In this document: in pieces, positions 25,793-37,982 of the stretch | Numbering within the stretch: position 1 is the stretch's first letter | How the letters are laid out: each line of letters opens with the position of its first letter | Assembly (NCBI GenBank): GCA_027382625.1 | Contig: JAJKFJ010021811.1 | Span: 124,001 to 188,000 of the forward strand | From: Tetmemena sp. SeJ-2015 | Taxonomy: Eukaryota > Ciliophora > Spirotrichea > Sporadotrichida > Oxytrichidae | DNA: 64,000 bases | Direction of reading: 5' to 3' | Translations under genes and position numbers: made by a program | Notes under the pieces: generated by a model | What the model was told of the DNA's origin: nothing | Seen by the model: only the letters and a program-made list of their open reading frames with translations | The model's database searches: none

Positions 25793-26134
25793 TAGTGCGG
25801 GGTTAATTTTGTAGTTTAAGTTGTAAAGTGAGGTGGTGGTGATGCGACCGGAATGTGATTTAAAAGTTTTCAAGCAACTAATGGAATCTGAATATCATTA
25901 AAATATCAATTCCCAGAATATCATATTCTGAATTGGTTTTTATCGCTTGATATTAATGAAAATAATTTAAACAACCCATTTCAAATCTTAATATAGATTC
26001 ATTTTATATCTTCTCACTTACATTCATCTACTCCCACCACCTCAATCCACTATGATGAAAGTGATCTACATTTAATATGATCTTCTATATTTTCATCATA
26101 TTAATTTATTTATAAATAGCTAAACAGGTATTAT
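25793..26134. other. Divergent intergenic spacer
   Basis: AT-rich spacer between two divergently oriented genes (starts at 25792 and 26135). It contains repeated short ATATCAT-type words and no coding-like frame. Promoters are expected here, but no element could be identified. Confidence 0.35.
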
Positions 26135-29100
26135 ATGAGTGTGCAGCAGTCTTTGTAACACTTCCAATTGAATCCCCAGCTCTACAGGGAATATTAAAAT
26201 GTGCTCATTGGCTTTGAAAAGGGCTCCATGAGTAAGACTGGAAGACAGCAGAGCGTCAAAATTGAGAGGACCCCTCCCTCATAAAGCACATGATCATCAA
26301 TAATAAGGAGATCAATGAATTTAATTAGGCACAAGTGAAAAAGAGTTCTCACAATAGATTAAATAAGTAGAGTTTATGATATTTTTATTTTCACAATATT
26401 GCGAAAGTGAATACACAATCTGTGAATGAAGGCTACAAAGTGTATTTGGATAGGTCAAACATATCACCCGAAAACAGAAAGATACAGGAGAAGGTCTTCG
26501 ATCAATTTAACTTATTTGAGTAAAGTGTAATTGACAAGAGCAGCTCTTCCTCCCCAAGAAGAAGTCCAAAGAAAAAGAGTAAGTTACTAAGGAGAGATAT
26601 TAAAAGCGTTTAAGTTCTTCTTCAGCATAACCCTTTTTGTTTATAATTAAATTTATAGGTGAAGAAAGGATCTCAGACTTAAAGATTAATAGATATAGTT
26701 TAAATTCTATTTATTCCCCTTAATGAGTAGTAGTATTTTTTCCTCTTTATGTAAAATTTTTAGATCTTTAATTTAGAGAACTTTAATTTATTAATTTAGA
26801 AGTTATTACTTTAATTTTCCATTTAAAATTATTAACAAAAAAAACTCTGTTATTTGGCTCAAATTAAAATTAAATTGTGCAATTTGGTGATTTCTTTGCT
26901 ATATTGAAGTGGATTTCTGCATAAATTTGGTCTAACTAAGAGTCAATCAGAGGCAAGCTTGACTTTGAGGAACATGGAAAAGATGGAGATAAAAAGAAAC
27001 ATCAGAAATTTTTAGAAGAGAACTCAATTTCTTCATGCTTAACCTCTGCTCAGAAAAAATCAAGGCGTGCAACTCTTTATCTCCAATAATATCCCATAAG
27101 TATTTTATATAAATTTAAGTTGAGCACTAAATTGAGCAGAGCCAGCAGACAGAAGACGTTGCTTAATCAGTCGTCTCACAGAATTACTCTAAGTTCAGTA
27201 CACAAAGAGGATAGAATCGATTTCATAATCTCACTCATTATTTATTAAAGGATTGGTGAACGGTCGCTTCAATCCAATAGCCATTTCAAAACTGAGGTTT
27301 CTTAAAACCACTAATCAGAGTAAGAATAATTCCCCCAATTAGAGGCAGTAAAGAGACAGAAAAACCGACTACACAGACAAGATGAATTTTCTCTCTGAGT
27401 ATAGAAAACAGCTGCAGATTTTCTAAAACGAACGCATTTCCTAACAGGGTTCAAACTATGAAAAAGCTTTAACTTTTAATAATTATGAAGAGGAAGTTAG
27501 TTCAATTAATCTAAGTAAATCTGCACACCCCAATTTGAGAAGAGCTGTAGGTTAGCAGTTCTCAAGTGGAAGCTAAACTGAAAGATCCAGTTTCCTAGTA
27601 AAGTAAAGGCTTTCCTAACTGAGAGAAATGACGCAATTCTCTTTGAGACTTAAAAAGAGTCCGACTACGCTCAATTAGCCACCATAGAACAAGAAGATTA
27701 AATGAATGAGCTCTTGAATACGAGGTAGATGAAGGACATGGAGGGGAGTAACCTCACTTCAAGGAAAATGTCCTCTTAAGAAACTGAGCTCATCTACTCT
27801 AACTACCGGTAGCTTCAAGGCAAGCCTATCTTTATTACAAAGAAGCAAATGATTGCCGAGCAGTCTCAATAAAATCGAATGAACAAGTCGCAAACTATCA
27901 AGTCCATCATGAATAAAAGCTAACTGTGAATATTTTATCATTTATTAAAGGATATTTTAAAAGCTAGAGCAGAAAGATATACACAGTTAATGTGAGGTAA
28001 GGCTAATAAGTTAATAATGGATTTATGCCTAACAGATCCTAAGCTACTCTGGACGCATCTGAACTCTACAGATCCAAATAAGAGGCTCAAAACTAAATTA
28101 ATCAACGCTAGCTTGGCTATCAGTTCTATTTTAACTATAAAAAGAGGGAGAGCTTGTCCAAAAATAAATAGAATTTCGAAGGTGACCATCCATAAATATG
28201 TCTCCGGACATTCTAAACTATACATTAAGCTTATTTTTTTTACAGGTATCTAATAGATGCTGAGTAGTTAAGAAGCATTGACAAGAAACCTAGTGGCTCA
28301 GCAACTTGGAATATCAAGCAAGCAATAGCTAACGCAAAGCTAGTTGAATTAAACAGACTCACAAATTATGAACCAACTTAACTCAACCCTAAATCTGGAT
28401 ACGATCCTGGGCCCAGAAATCGTTCCCTCTATCAAAGCCAAAGTCCGCATTAAGAATCAACCTTACTCAAACTAGAGTTCAATCTCTCCTGAGAAGAGTA
28501 TCCCAAATTTCAAACTAAACCATAATAAAGTAAAAATACTAGGCAGAAGCATGGTCAAGCAAGATATGACACGCCTTCTTGACTCCTACAATAGAAACAT
28601 TTAGACTTGGGATATATAGGAACTGAATCAGGTTCATGATAACTTAAGCAGCATGAAAAAGCAAAGCAGAAATAGGAACATAGTAAATTCAGATGCCTCC
28701 AGTAAACTCCTCTCTGAGTCTTAACAGAAAATGCTGCTTAAGTAATTAGGATAAATAGAGTACGTGGGGAAGAGAATCTAAGACAAGTAAGGTCTATTTT
28801 AAAATCTATTTTTAATTGTAAGGAAACAGATATAACTTTGGAACAGAATTAAGCCAGAGTCAGAGCCCAAAAGTTAGAGATGGTGAAAATGAACCTTCCT
28901 AATCAAAGTCTCAAAACGCCTTCCAATTATAAAAGAAAGAGTAGTCTTACAGTTTTTTACAGCCTGTAATAAAGCAGATTGATATAATTCCTCACCAATC
29001 AAATTAGCTTCTTTCTCTGAACTAACTCTCAAGTTCAGCTTTAATCCCGAGTAGCTATCAAGTGACCAAAGAGAGAATGAAAGAAGAAAGAAAGGCGGAG

Positions 29101-29505
29101 CCTACAGCAGCAGTAGGAGATGATTAATTGAATCAGGATATTAAGCAGTTGACGTTTCATCATGAAAGGAAGAGTGATATAACAGTAGAGCTCTCAGAGA
29201 CTAACATTAAAATAGTTATTGACTTGTATGTGATTTTTTCTTTCATTCTGGATCTGTAGTCGAAGCTACAAAGCAACATGAATTTTTATGCTGCTATAGA
29301 TGAAGACAAGAAATAAATAAGTTCATTAGAGTGATTATTCATTAATTTTTCCAAGAAGAAGAATTTCCAAATAGGCTCGAAGACTTCAAATAATTGGATA
29401 AGGGATACCAAAACTACTTCTCAGCTTTTGAAATACTAAAATGATATGAGTTCTGAGAGAGCAGAAAGTTTACAGAAGAAGTTCTCAATATCCTAAAATA
29501 AATGA
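26135..29505 (+). CDS. Unknown Ser/Asn/Gln-rich protein in several pieces
   Basis: Starts MSVQQSLQHFQLNPQLYREY at 26135. Coding-like blocks follow in changing frames: IAKVNTQSVNEGYKVYLDRS near 26400, a basic SSSSSPRRSPKKKSK, LSRASRQKTLLNQSSHRIT near 27135, and NYEKALTFNNYEEEVSSINL near 27450. Later ones are GKPIFITKKQMIAEQSQQ near 27820, GSATWNIKQAIANAKLVELN near 28290, and a C-terminal FQIGSKTSNNWIRDTKTTSQ ending at TGA 29503-29505. Gaps at about 26640-26920 and 27950-28240 are AT-rich and noncoding, probably IESs or introns. The whole is low in complexity and rich in predicted phospho-acceptors. It may be two genes. No family is recognised. Confidence 0.4.
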
Positions 29506-29887
29506 GCAATTATATATTATGAGAGTAAATTAATTAAAAATTCCAGGATTTGACAATTTCTATATATTCGGCATATCCTTAAATGAGAAATCCAAATTTG
29601 GTTTGGTGGTTGCCCTAAATTATATTCCCTCTTGTTCTTTACCAAATAACCTTGGAGAGTTTCTAGTTAATTTCAGAGTCTTAGTAATTATATTTCTTGA
29701 ATACTACCATTAACTGAACTAGGGTTGAAGTGATAGTTGATTTGAACATTTAAGTTGTTAAGATTCCTTGATTGCTAGTGGCTGCAGAGTTGGCAATTAA
29801 TTCAAATAATTATAATTAAACCAAAGTCGTAGGAGACTATTAAATCTTGGAGACAAATTATCATCATAGGCACTCAAAATTATCAAA
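29506..29887. other. Intergenic spacer upstream of SPT16
   Basis: AT-rich, no sustained coding frame. It should contain the SPT16 promoter and 5' UTR. A short ATATATT stretch lies near 29512. Nothing more specific is visible. Confidence 0.35.
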
Positions 29888-32800
29888 ATGTCAGATATTA
29901 AGATAAACGGAGAGCAGTTCTATTCCAGAGTAGAGAGGCTCTATAAGAGTTGGGAGACACTAGAGAAAGAAAAGGGAAGTCAAAAGTTTGATATGCTATT
30001 TATCTTACTGGGAAAAGTAGATGACAGCGAAAAGCAGAAAAGAACCCAGAACTTCCACACTTGGCTACTCTCATATCAGTTCTCAGAGACTGTATTCATC
30101 CTTAGGAAAGAGATATTCTATGTCCTGGCTTCCAATCAAAAAAGTAACTATCTTTCTTCCTTTCTTTTAGCTAATATATTTTTGTAGAGCGTATCATGGA
30201 AGGAATGTAAGTCCCGCAAAATTATCAAGGGCCTGACCTCAAAGTCATTTTAAGAGACCCCAAGGGCGATCAGTAATCGATCTTTAAAAGCTTCCTCGAG
30301 CTTTCGATACCTTCTAAGAAAGAACTAACAGGTGTAATCGGAGTTTTTGCTAATGAGGTTTATGAGGGAAATCTCGCTAAGGAATTTAAGGAGCAGTTTA
30401 ATCAATATGTGACAACCAAGACTCCTTAGAAAGATTTCTCAAGCCATTTCGAAGAGCTGCTCTTTGTGAAAGATCAATACGATATTGATGCTGCAAAGGT
30501 CTCGGCTAAGTTCACAGACTTCATTATGAAGGATCTTATCGCAGAGTGTGAAGATATCATTGAGACAAATAGGCAAGAGGCTCATGATCGCATTGCGGCC
30601 AAAATCGATTAGATCTTGGACAATAAAGCTAAACTCGATCTCTTTAAAAACCGTCTACCAGCTGCTCTACAATCCGACTTCGATTCATAATGCATAGAAT
30701 TGCAAGGGACTGTGGGGATACAGAGTGGTGGGCTTTACAGCTTGAAAATGGGAGAGCCAAATAACAACCAGAATTTAAAGGAGGACACAATTATACTCTC
30801 AGTCACTGGAAAGTACAAAGATATTTGCACTACTTTGAGCAGAACCCTGATTATAAATCAAACTGAAGAGTAGAAGTAATAGTACACACTCTTGAAAACA
30901 GTGTTTGAACATGCTTTGAAGTAGCTAAAGGCAGGATAAACTTTTGCGAGTGTTTATAAAGCAGTACTTGAAAAACTTAAGGAACAGAAGAAGATGGATC
31001 AACTGAAACACTTTGGTAAATCCTTCGGTTATGGAATCGGCATGAATTTAAAAGAAAAGGAGCTCACTATTAAAGAAGACAATGAGCGTTTGATAAAAGA
31101 TGGGATGCTTATAAACTTGAGAATCAGCATGGCAAATCTGTCAGTGGATAAAAATAGGTCCTGTCTTCTCCTCGCAGACACTATTCTCATTTAGGGTGAA
31201 AATCCTGTCTTATTAACAAGTGCTATTAAGAAAGACTTCTAGGACATCTCTTACTAAATGGACGAGTAAGAAGAAGAGGATCTTGATGAAAATGAGACAA
31301 CAAATGCCTCGAATGTTGTTAAAACTGAAGGTGACTAGAAAGCGCCTTAGAGTAGCAAAAGCAATAATGAAAAGCAGGCCAGCTCATACACAAACTCGAA
31401 AATAGACAAAAAGAAGTCTGATGCAGTGGTTTAAAAGATCGCAAGAGGAGATGCTCTCGGAGTTATTCAGGGCTCGAGGTTAAGAAACAAGGAGATATCT
31501 AATATAAACACTGATGAGGAGTGGAGAAAGCAAGAATAGATAAAGCTTTTTCAAAAGAAGCTGGAAGAGTTGAAGGAGAAATTGGAGACGGGAGATATCA
31601 ATTTTGGAAGCAGTAAAAATACAGATACTAAATGCCTTGATACTGTCATAGCTTATAAAAACTCAGCTGATTTTCCTAAAGATGCCAAGACCTTTTAGCT
31701 TTGTGTCGACAGGAACAAGTAAGCCATTCTTGTGCCATTTAGAGATGAAAATGGGAATCCTAAAATGGTACCTTTCCATATTTTAATGGTCAAAAATACC
31801 CAGATTAACGTTGAAAATGGTACTGCTTCTCTCAGACTGAACTTCCACTGCCCTGGATAAGGATTAGGCTCTAAGGAAATAACTTTCCCTGAACTAAAAG
31901 GGCCGAACTAAACGTTCATCAAAGAGCTGACAATTAAATCTTAGAATGTAGCTTAAATGTAATCCACCATCAAGATTCTCAAAGAAGTTTAGAAGATCGT
32001 GAAGAACCAAGAATTGAATCCAAAGAAGTCAAGTGACTAAAGAAATGACGTGGAGGAGGATTAGAATCTGGCTAAGGAACCTTTAATTATAAGCAAGTAA
32101 AAGAAGCTGGTTCTGGACAATGTTCATATCAAGCCCACACTCATCGGAAAGAAAACAACTGGCATGTTAGAAGTGCACATCAACGGCTTCAGATTCTAAA
32201 GCTCCAAAGGGTAGATACTGGATATTACCTATAAAAATATCAAGCATGCAATTTTTCAGCCCTGCAAGAAAGATCTCATAGTACTACTGCATTTTAGGTT
32301 GAAGGTGCCAATCCTTGTGAACAATAAGAAGACCGCAGACATATAAATATACACTGAAGTCTGTGCCCTTGTTGATGACTTAGATTCCAAAGTGGCAGCA
32401 CGAAAGAGAATGAACGAGCAGGATGAGCATGAGTAAGAAATTAGGGAGAATTAAAACAGGATCAGACTCAATGAGAAGTATGATAAATTCACTAAGGCAG
32501 TTGAAACATTGGCTTCAGAGCACAGGTATGATATTCTATTCGAGGTACCTCAGAAGAAGAGAGAATTTGAGGGTTGCCACTCTAAGTCAAATGTTAAGAT
32601 CATGCCTACCTAAAATTGTCTAGTCTCCTTGTCTGAGGTTCCTTTCTTTGTAGTGGATATCTCAGATATAGAAGTTGTGCACTTCGACCGAGTATCCTTT
32701 ATGACTAAAAACTTCGATATGGTCATCATTTACAAAGACTATCAGACCGTTAAGAAGATCACTACAGTCCCTAATGAACATCTCGAAGGACTGAAAACCT

Positions 32801-33354
32801 GGCTGACTGAGAATGAGATAATTTTCACAGAGCGTCCACTCTGTCTCAACTGGACAAATGTGCTTGCATAGATTAGAGAAGACTTTGAGAATTTCGTAGT
32901 GAATGAAGAGGGGTGGGCCAGTTTACTAGATTTAGACCCATCTGAGGAAAAGCAAGGAGGCGGCTCTGATGATGAAAACAGTGACTCTGAATATAATGAA
33001 AGCGAAGATGAGGAGTATGGAAGCGAGGACGAGTCTGAGGAGAGTGATTTCTCTGGTGATTAAGGCAGTGATGGCTCTTCAGTAAATCCTGATGATGAAG
33101 AAGAAGATGAAGGGTTAAGTTGGGACGAGTTAGAGAGGCAAGCCATCAGAGAGGATAACTAAAAGAATGATCTAGCGAGAGCAAGGCTTGATTAGGAATA
33201 GATAATTAAGAAGGTTCCATCTTAACAGAGGGGAGCTCCAAGTAACTAGAACAGGAGTTAAAATCATGATAGGAGGAACGGAGCACACAGGGCATAAGCT
33301 TCAGGAATATTGGCTAGGTCTAATCTAATGAGCAGTGGCATCAAGAGAAGATGA
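29888..33354 (+). CDS. SPT16: FACT complex subunit SPT16 (histone chaperone)
   Basis: Begins MSDIKINGEQFYSRVERLY, the Spt16 N-terminal aminopeptidase-like domain, which has no peptidase activity. A 44-nt GT-AG intron (30144-30187) is removed to give ASNQKKRIMEGMQVPQ. The rest is one frame to TGA at 33352-33354, with many TAA/TAG as Gln. Landmarks include GKSFGYGIGMNLKEKEL, then the dimerisation/middle region (ILVPFRDENGNPKMVPFHI), the histone-binding part with VVDISDIEVVHFDRVSFM, and RPLCLNWTNVLAQI. The tail is strongly acidic (about 32930-33130), as in all Spt16, with a basic end. Predicted length is about 1,140 residues, close to yeast and human. FACT (Spt16 with Pob3/SSRP1) moves H2A-H2B during transcription and replication. 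No IES is needed. Confidence 0.9.
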
Positions 33355-33470
33355 CAGATTTATTTCTTCAAAATATCTAAATTATTATTTTATCCATCTT
33401 TCTATCTATCTATATAAAGGAAATAAAGATTAATTCAAAACAATTCTTAGACAAAATTTTCCATTTTAAA

Positions 33471-35299
33471 TCATTTCCATTTCCTGCCAGTACCAAAGCT
33501 AAGCTTGTCGTAGGCAGTTTCTGGGTTGTAAGAGCCAGCCCCAGGCACAAACTTCTTCGATTTAGCAAACTAGTCTTACAAGTTTACAATTTTCGATTTA
33601 CTGAAGACGAACTTCTTTGAGATTATCTGCGTTGTGTTAAAACTCTGTAATGGCTCGTAGGTTACTAAAAGTATAAAGATCAATTTGAACTTATTTAAAC
33701 TTAAAAACTGGGGAAGGGTCAGAGTTCTTAGGAATTTAAAAATCAAATTTTTAAGATTGTTAATTAAATTTAAATGAGAATCTTGGAAATATCCTCCATC
33801 TTGTTCTTAGGAGCTATGATTCTAACCTTAGGAGAGCGCTCTTCAACAAGCTCAAAGCTTTTTTCGTAGTTAGCGCTCGGACTCTATGTAGCTAAGAACT
33901 ACGCATCCAGTAAGAACCCTGGTTCTTTTTCATCTTTGAGATTGAACGCCCCCTTCACCCTTTCTTTAAGTTTAGGCTTGTAAGTTCCAGGCCCCGGAAT
34001 ATCTTCCTTCTTGGCTTGATGCTAGATCTCATCGGGGAGAGTAACTCTTCTCCCCTTGGAGAAATCGTTTCGCTTGTGCTTGATGATGAAAGACTAGGAC
34101 ACGTCGTAGGTTTAAGGCGAGGGCATAAACTTTTTCAGTTTGACGGCTTGATCTATGAAGTCAGGGATTTTAGTCTCTTTGTAGGTACGACCAAGAGGCT
34201 TATCCAAGTAGGGGTTATACTTTCGAATGTTGTAACCTTCCACTCCCCATTCCTGGTCTTTACGGTAAGTTATTATGATTAAAAAAGATAACAAAATCGT
34301 GTTCTAAAAATTATCATGGATAATTGAATAATGTACTGTTGAATTGATCCTACACCTCAGAGCGGTTTAAAACATTTCTACTCGACTCTGGCAGCAAGTC
34401 TAAGGATTTCAGATTCTTAATAAAAAATATATGCTACATAGACAATATTTATATCTTCGCGTGGCTACCTTCTCCTAATCGCTTTAACCTTAGAGACATT
34501 TGCCCAGTTTTGACTCTGCTCTCACTTTCAGCTTAATGCCTTATGCTTTGCGCTTCTTGATTTCTCTAACTGTTAAGAGTGCTTATAGAAATATCAGGCT
34601 ACTGCCCAACCACTTAGTGTAGCTATGTGCTACTCGTATCCAACGTCTTGCTTATATCTAGTTTGAAGCCCCTTGAATTGCCAAGAAAATTATTCTTCAA
34701 ATTAAGACCAGACCCTTGCAGAGGGAGCTGCTGTGATTAGGTCTGGTAGTCCATAAAATTGTTTGAATGAAGGGCTCTCTAAAACAAAAGACCCTTCATG
34801 CTTTTCACAGAATCACTTGCTTCCCCAAAAGCTCCTGATCTTATAATTTGTTTTTAATTTTTGATAATGATCTACCAAGAGACTTAGTATGAGTGTGTAT
34901 GCTCTTCACTTCATTTTTGGCGGTAAGTGTTGGATTATAGTCAATGCTGCTGCTGTTATTATTTCTATGAAAGCTCTATGAGAGATTTGTTTGCGCCTGC
35001 GTAGTTTGAGATTTGAGGTGCGGATTGGTGTTAATAGTAAGATTATGACCCCTGAGCGCCTCTGCTCCAATTTTTACACTGCCATTTTATTGAAGTGTGT
35101 TAGCCTGCCCTAGTCTATTTTACTGTCTGTTCCTTGAGAACCCATGGCTCAGATCCTACTTCAAACTTGACAGGTCGGGCAGCTGCGACAGGCCAGTGCC
35201 CTTCAAAGCGTCTCTCAGAGAGGAAGTGTTCTGAGCGAGGAACAAATATTTTCTGGGAGAGGAGGCTGGCAAGGATGCGGCTGATTACTCGAGCATCAT
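33471..35299 (-). CDS. PG-rich repeat (SHIPPO/STPG-like) protein
   Basis: Starts MMLEQSAASLPASSPRKY at 35299 and ends FGTGRKWK plus TGA at 33471-33473. The C-terminal half carries Pro-Gly-rich repeats: NPYLDKPLGRTYKETKIP, IPGPGTYKPKLKERVKGAF and VPGAGSYNPETAYDKLSF. PGPGxY is the signature of sperm-tail PG-rich proteins and SHIPPO repeats, found on axonemal and cortical microtubules. The N-terminal half is Ser/Asn/Gln-rich. Gaps at about 34265-34335 and 33665-33780 interrupt the frame; both are AT-rich and lack clean GT-AG ends, so IESs are likely. A frame change near 34815 is unresolved. A microtubule-associated role is inferred from the repeats. Confidence 0.65.
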
Positions 35300-35632
35300 T
35301 AAAATATCAATCGATCAATTATTAAACTTGCAAGAATAAAATTAAACTAAATTTGACTATGCGAATCTTGGTTGCAATAATGGATGACTTGGATATATTC
35401 AAAGTGAAAATATTATAAAATAAATAAGGGTAGAGCTTAATCTGAGTATGAATACTTTCATTTAGACTGAGAGATTGAACGAATAGCAAATGATTAAGCG
35501 TGTTGCTAATATTGATTTACACCACCAAGTACAAAAGTCATAGAGATAATTAATTCTTAATTCCACGCCCTTCGAATTATTATTAATAAAGTCATTATAT
35601 ACAACTTTTCATTGAAACTCTATAAGACCCTT
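35300..35632. other. Divergent AT-rich spacer
   Basis: Separates the starts of two divergent genes. No coding-like frame is seen. It probably holds two promoters; none can be pinpointed. Confidence 0.35.
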
Positions 35633-37525
35633 ATGGTGAAGCGAACCATTTCCATAACTTTGGCCAGCGCCTTTTTTCTAGGGCTCGCTTTGTACAATAG
35701 CAAACCTTCCTCAACTAGAAAGTCTAAGACTAAAAGCGTTTCTTGTAGTAGGAGTTAGTATTCTCAGTAACTTCACAAAACATAAGATGAAATAGAAGGT
35801 GAATAAGCTTCATAAAAATAAATTGATAAACCTTCTAATATAATCCAAGATGCAGGAGTGGGAGATAAAATTTTAATAACATTCATTATTATTACTTAAT
35901 ATTTATGCAGGAGACCAAAAAATCCTACCTATCCTAAAAACCTTAGATCAAAGCCCCACTGCCTAAAAAGGCAAGCAAAAGAGTCCAAGAATCCTATAAA
36001 ACTAGCTAAGCTTGGAGAAGACTCAGCATACAGATTCTAAGAATACTGCACAGATAACTGAGGTATCGGTTGCAGGAAGTTCACTCGTTCGTAGTTAGCT
36101 CAGTTCCTGCTCATTCAATAGCAACGATACAACTTCTCAACTATAGGAGGGAGAATCCGAGAGTAAATTCCAAAGTAGGTTCCTAGCCGTCTAAGACTCA
36201 AAGTAATCCAAGGAGTCCGATAGTCATATGTAGCTTAGGAAAGGATTACGCCAGAGTGCGACGAACTTGTTCCAAAATGAAATGCTTTTCACAGAACTGA
36301 AATAGTAAGTCGAGCTCTGCCTATCAGAGCAAGATATACTACAGAGCTAGGCTAAATGTGATGATGCAAGAGAGGCAAACAATGGACAATTTTTCCTATT
36401 TAAGGAAATAAAATATGGATGCCCCTCGCTCTCCCCCCAACTCATCTTCCAGATTTTCGGTGTCATTCATCTCACTTAAATAATTATTCTAAGTTGTATA
36501 GAAAGAGAATAATTCTACTATCATCTCACTTACCAAAGAGAGGTGACAGCCATCAGAAACTAAGAAGAATTGCTCTAGATATACAAAAGTGAAAAAATGC
36601 AATTCTATATCGAAAGGTGGATTGAAGAATAGAGTAAAAGGGGTGATATATTGGAGGCTATTTTAAGCGCGGTATCTGAGGAGATTGGAGTCCCTCTCCA
36701 AGAACTCTTAAGAAATTTTGAAATCTACTCTCACTCTGAATCCAACTTCCTCAAAGACTTGGAAGATATAAATGAGTAGTATATACCCATGTAAACGACT
36801 GACTGTTGTCTAAAGTTAACTTTTCAAGTATTTTTTCTTTTTGACGAGAGCTTATCAAGAGGTGAGATTTTGAAGTTGATGGTAGAAGCTCTCTACGATA
36901 TGAAGCAGGTGCTGAATAAAAATTCTATAAAGGAGTTTCTGCAATCAATATCGGGGGAGAAGCTCAGAAACTTTCTAAATTTGGTGCTAACTGAAACTTT
37001 ATTTCTTAACTCTAAATAGATACTCACCTAGGAACTGTCAAATTTAGATTGCTCTTATGAATCAAAGATGAATATTTTTTCTTTCTATTGAACTGGTATT
37101 GATAAAGAGCAAAGAGTTCAATCTCTTCGAAGAGCCAATAGTCATATAAAAATACTAGGAGCTGCTAGATTAGCTCTATAATCTGAAAGAAGGGCTTTCA
37201 GGTAATAGGAGGGGGACATTCAAATCCACTTTAAGATCTAGGCGATAAAGCTACTAGGCTGTTCCAGTCATGGATCTAAAAAGCGAACAGCAGGAGCTGT
37301 GCTTCCAGATGAATCCTAGCAACATCATCTCATTCAATAGGAATGACACACTCAAACTCATCAGAGAGTACCAAGCTGCTTAATGTTGGTCTGACATGTA
37401 TTGCGGCTAAGATGGAGAGCATCGTATAGACTACTGAGAAGGAACTATCTTACTTGATTTCCTATCATCTTCCAAATGAAGAGGAATTCAATCTATCCGA
37501 AGCAATGGGATTTGCTTTAGGATGA
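35633..37525 (+). CDS. Unknown protein with an N-terminal hydrophobic segment
   Basis: Starts MVKRTISITLASAFFLGLAL at 35633, a likely signal or single membrane anchor. After removal of a 55-bp IES (35850, pointer ATGCAGGAG) the frame stays open for about 1.1 kb. It passes a Ser/Gln-rich region, then a helical part (EEIGVPLQELLRNFEIY, RNFLNLVLTETLFLN). A TGA near 37090 marks a frame change, after which FNLFEEPIVIQKYQELLDQL continues. A one-base-type shift near 37400 leads to MESIVQTTEKELSYLISYH and the final EAMGFALG, TGA at 37523-37525. I do not recognise a family. The C-terminal half looks folded. Confidence 0.55.
35850..35904. other. Candidate IES, pointer ATGCAGGAG (55 bp)
   Basis: The 9-bp repeat ATGCAGGAG is at 35850-35858 and 35905-35913. 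Keeping one copy joins IIQDAGD to QKILPILKT in frame. Deleting 55 bp changes phase, and without it the frame ends. There is no GT-AG solution in the same phase. This is the longest pointer at a non-scrambled site in the window. Confidence 0.8.
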
Positions 37526-37982
37526 TGATTTGCATTTTATAAATTAGCGCACTTCTAAACTCAATTGAAGAAAACTATGTAATATCTTTCTCTTTTATAA
37601 AAAAGTTTAAGAGTATGTGGCTGTATATTAAGAGGAATGTTTAAATAAAGTAGGAGCAGGATAGCACCAGGTTTGAACACTCTATCTACTCTAGTCTTTG
37701 TAGACTTGATAATAGTAGATATTGGAGTGAAAGTTATAACTAGAGGTAGATATGTTAGTTTCTAAATTACCTTAATTAGAATATGGAAATCTACGTCACA
37801 CTATCATCTTCGTAATATAATTTATAGTCTCCACCTCAATGCATCATCATAAGTAACTCTTCATTTGAGGGTGGAGGAATTGAAATTGAAATTAAGGGAT
37901 GCATATTTGCAAACAGAGTATACTAGCCTCTGTGTTATAAATTGGAGTGGACCACTTGGGTTCTCCAATCTGAAATGAGTTC
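37526..37982. other. Convergent intergenic spacer
   Basis: AT-rich spacer between two convergent genes. It contains no recognisable gene or repeat and probably includes two chromosome ends plus germline-only DNA. Confidence 0.35.
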
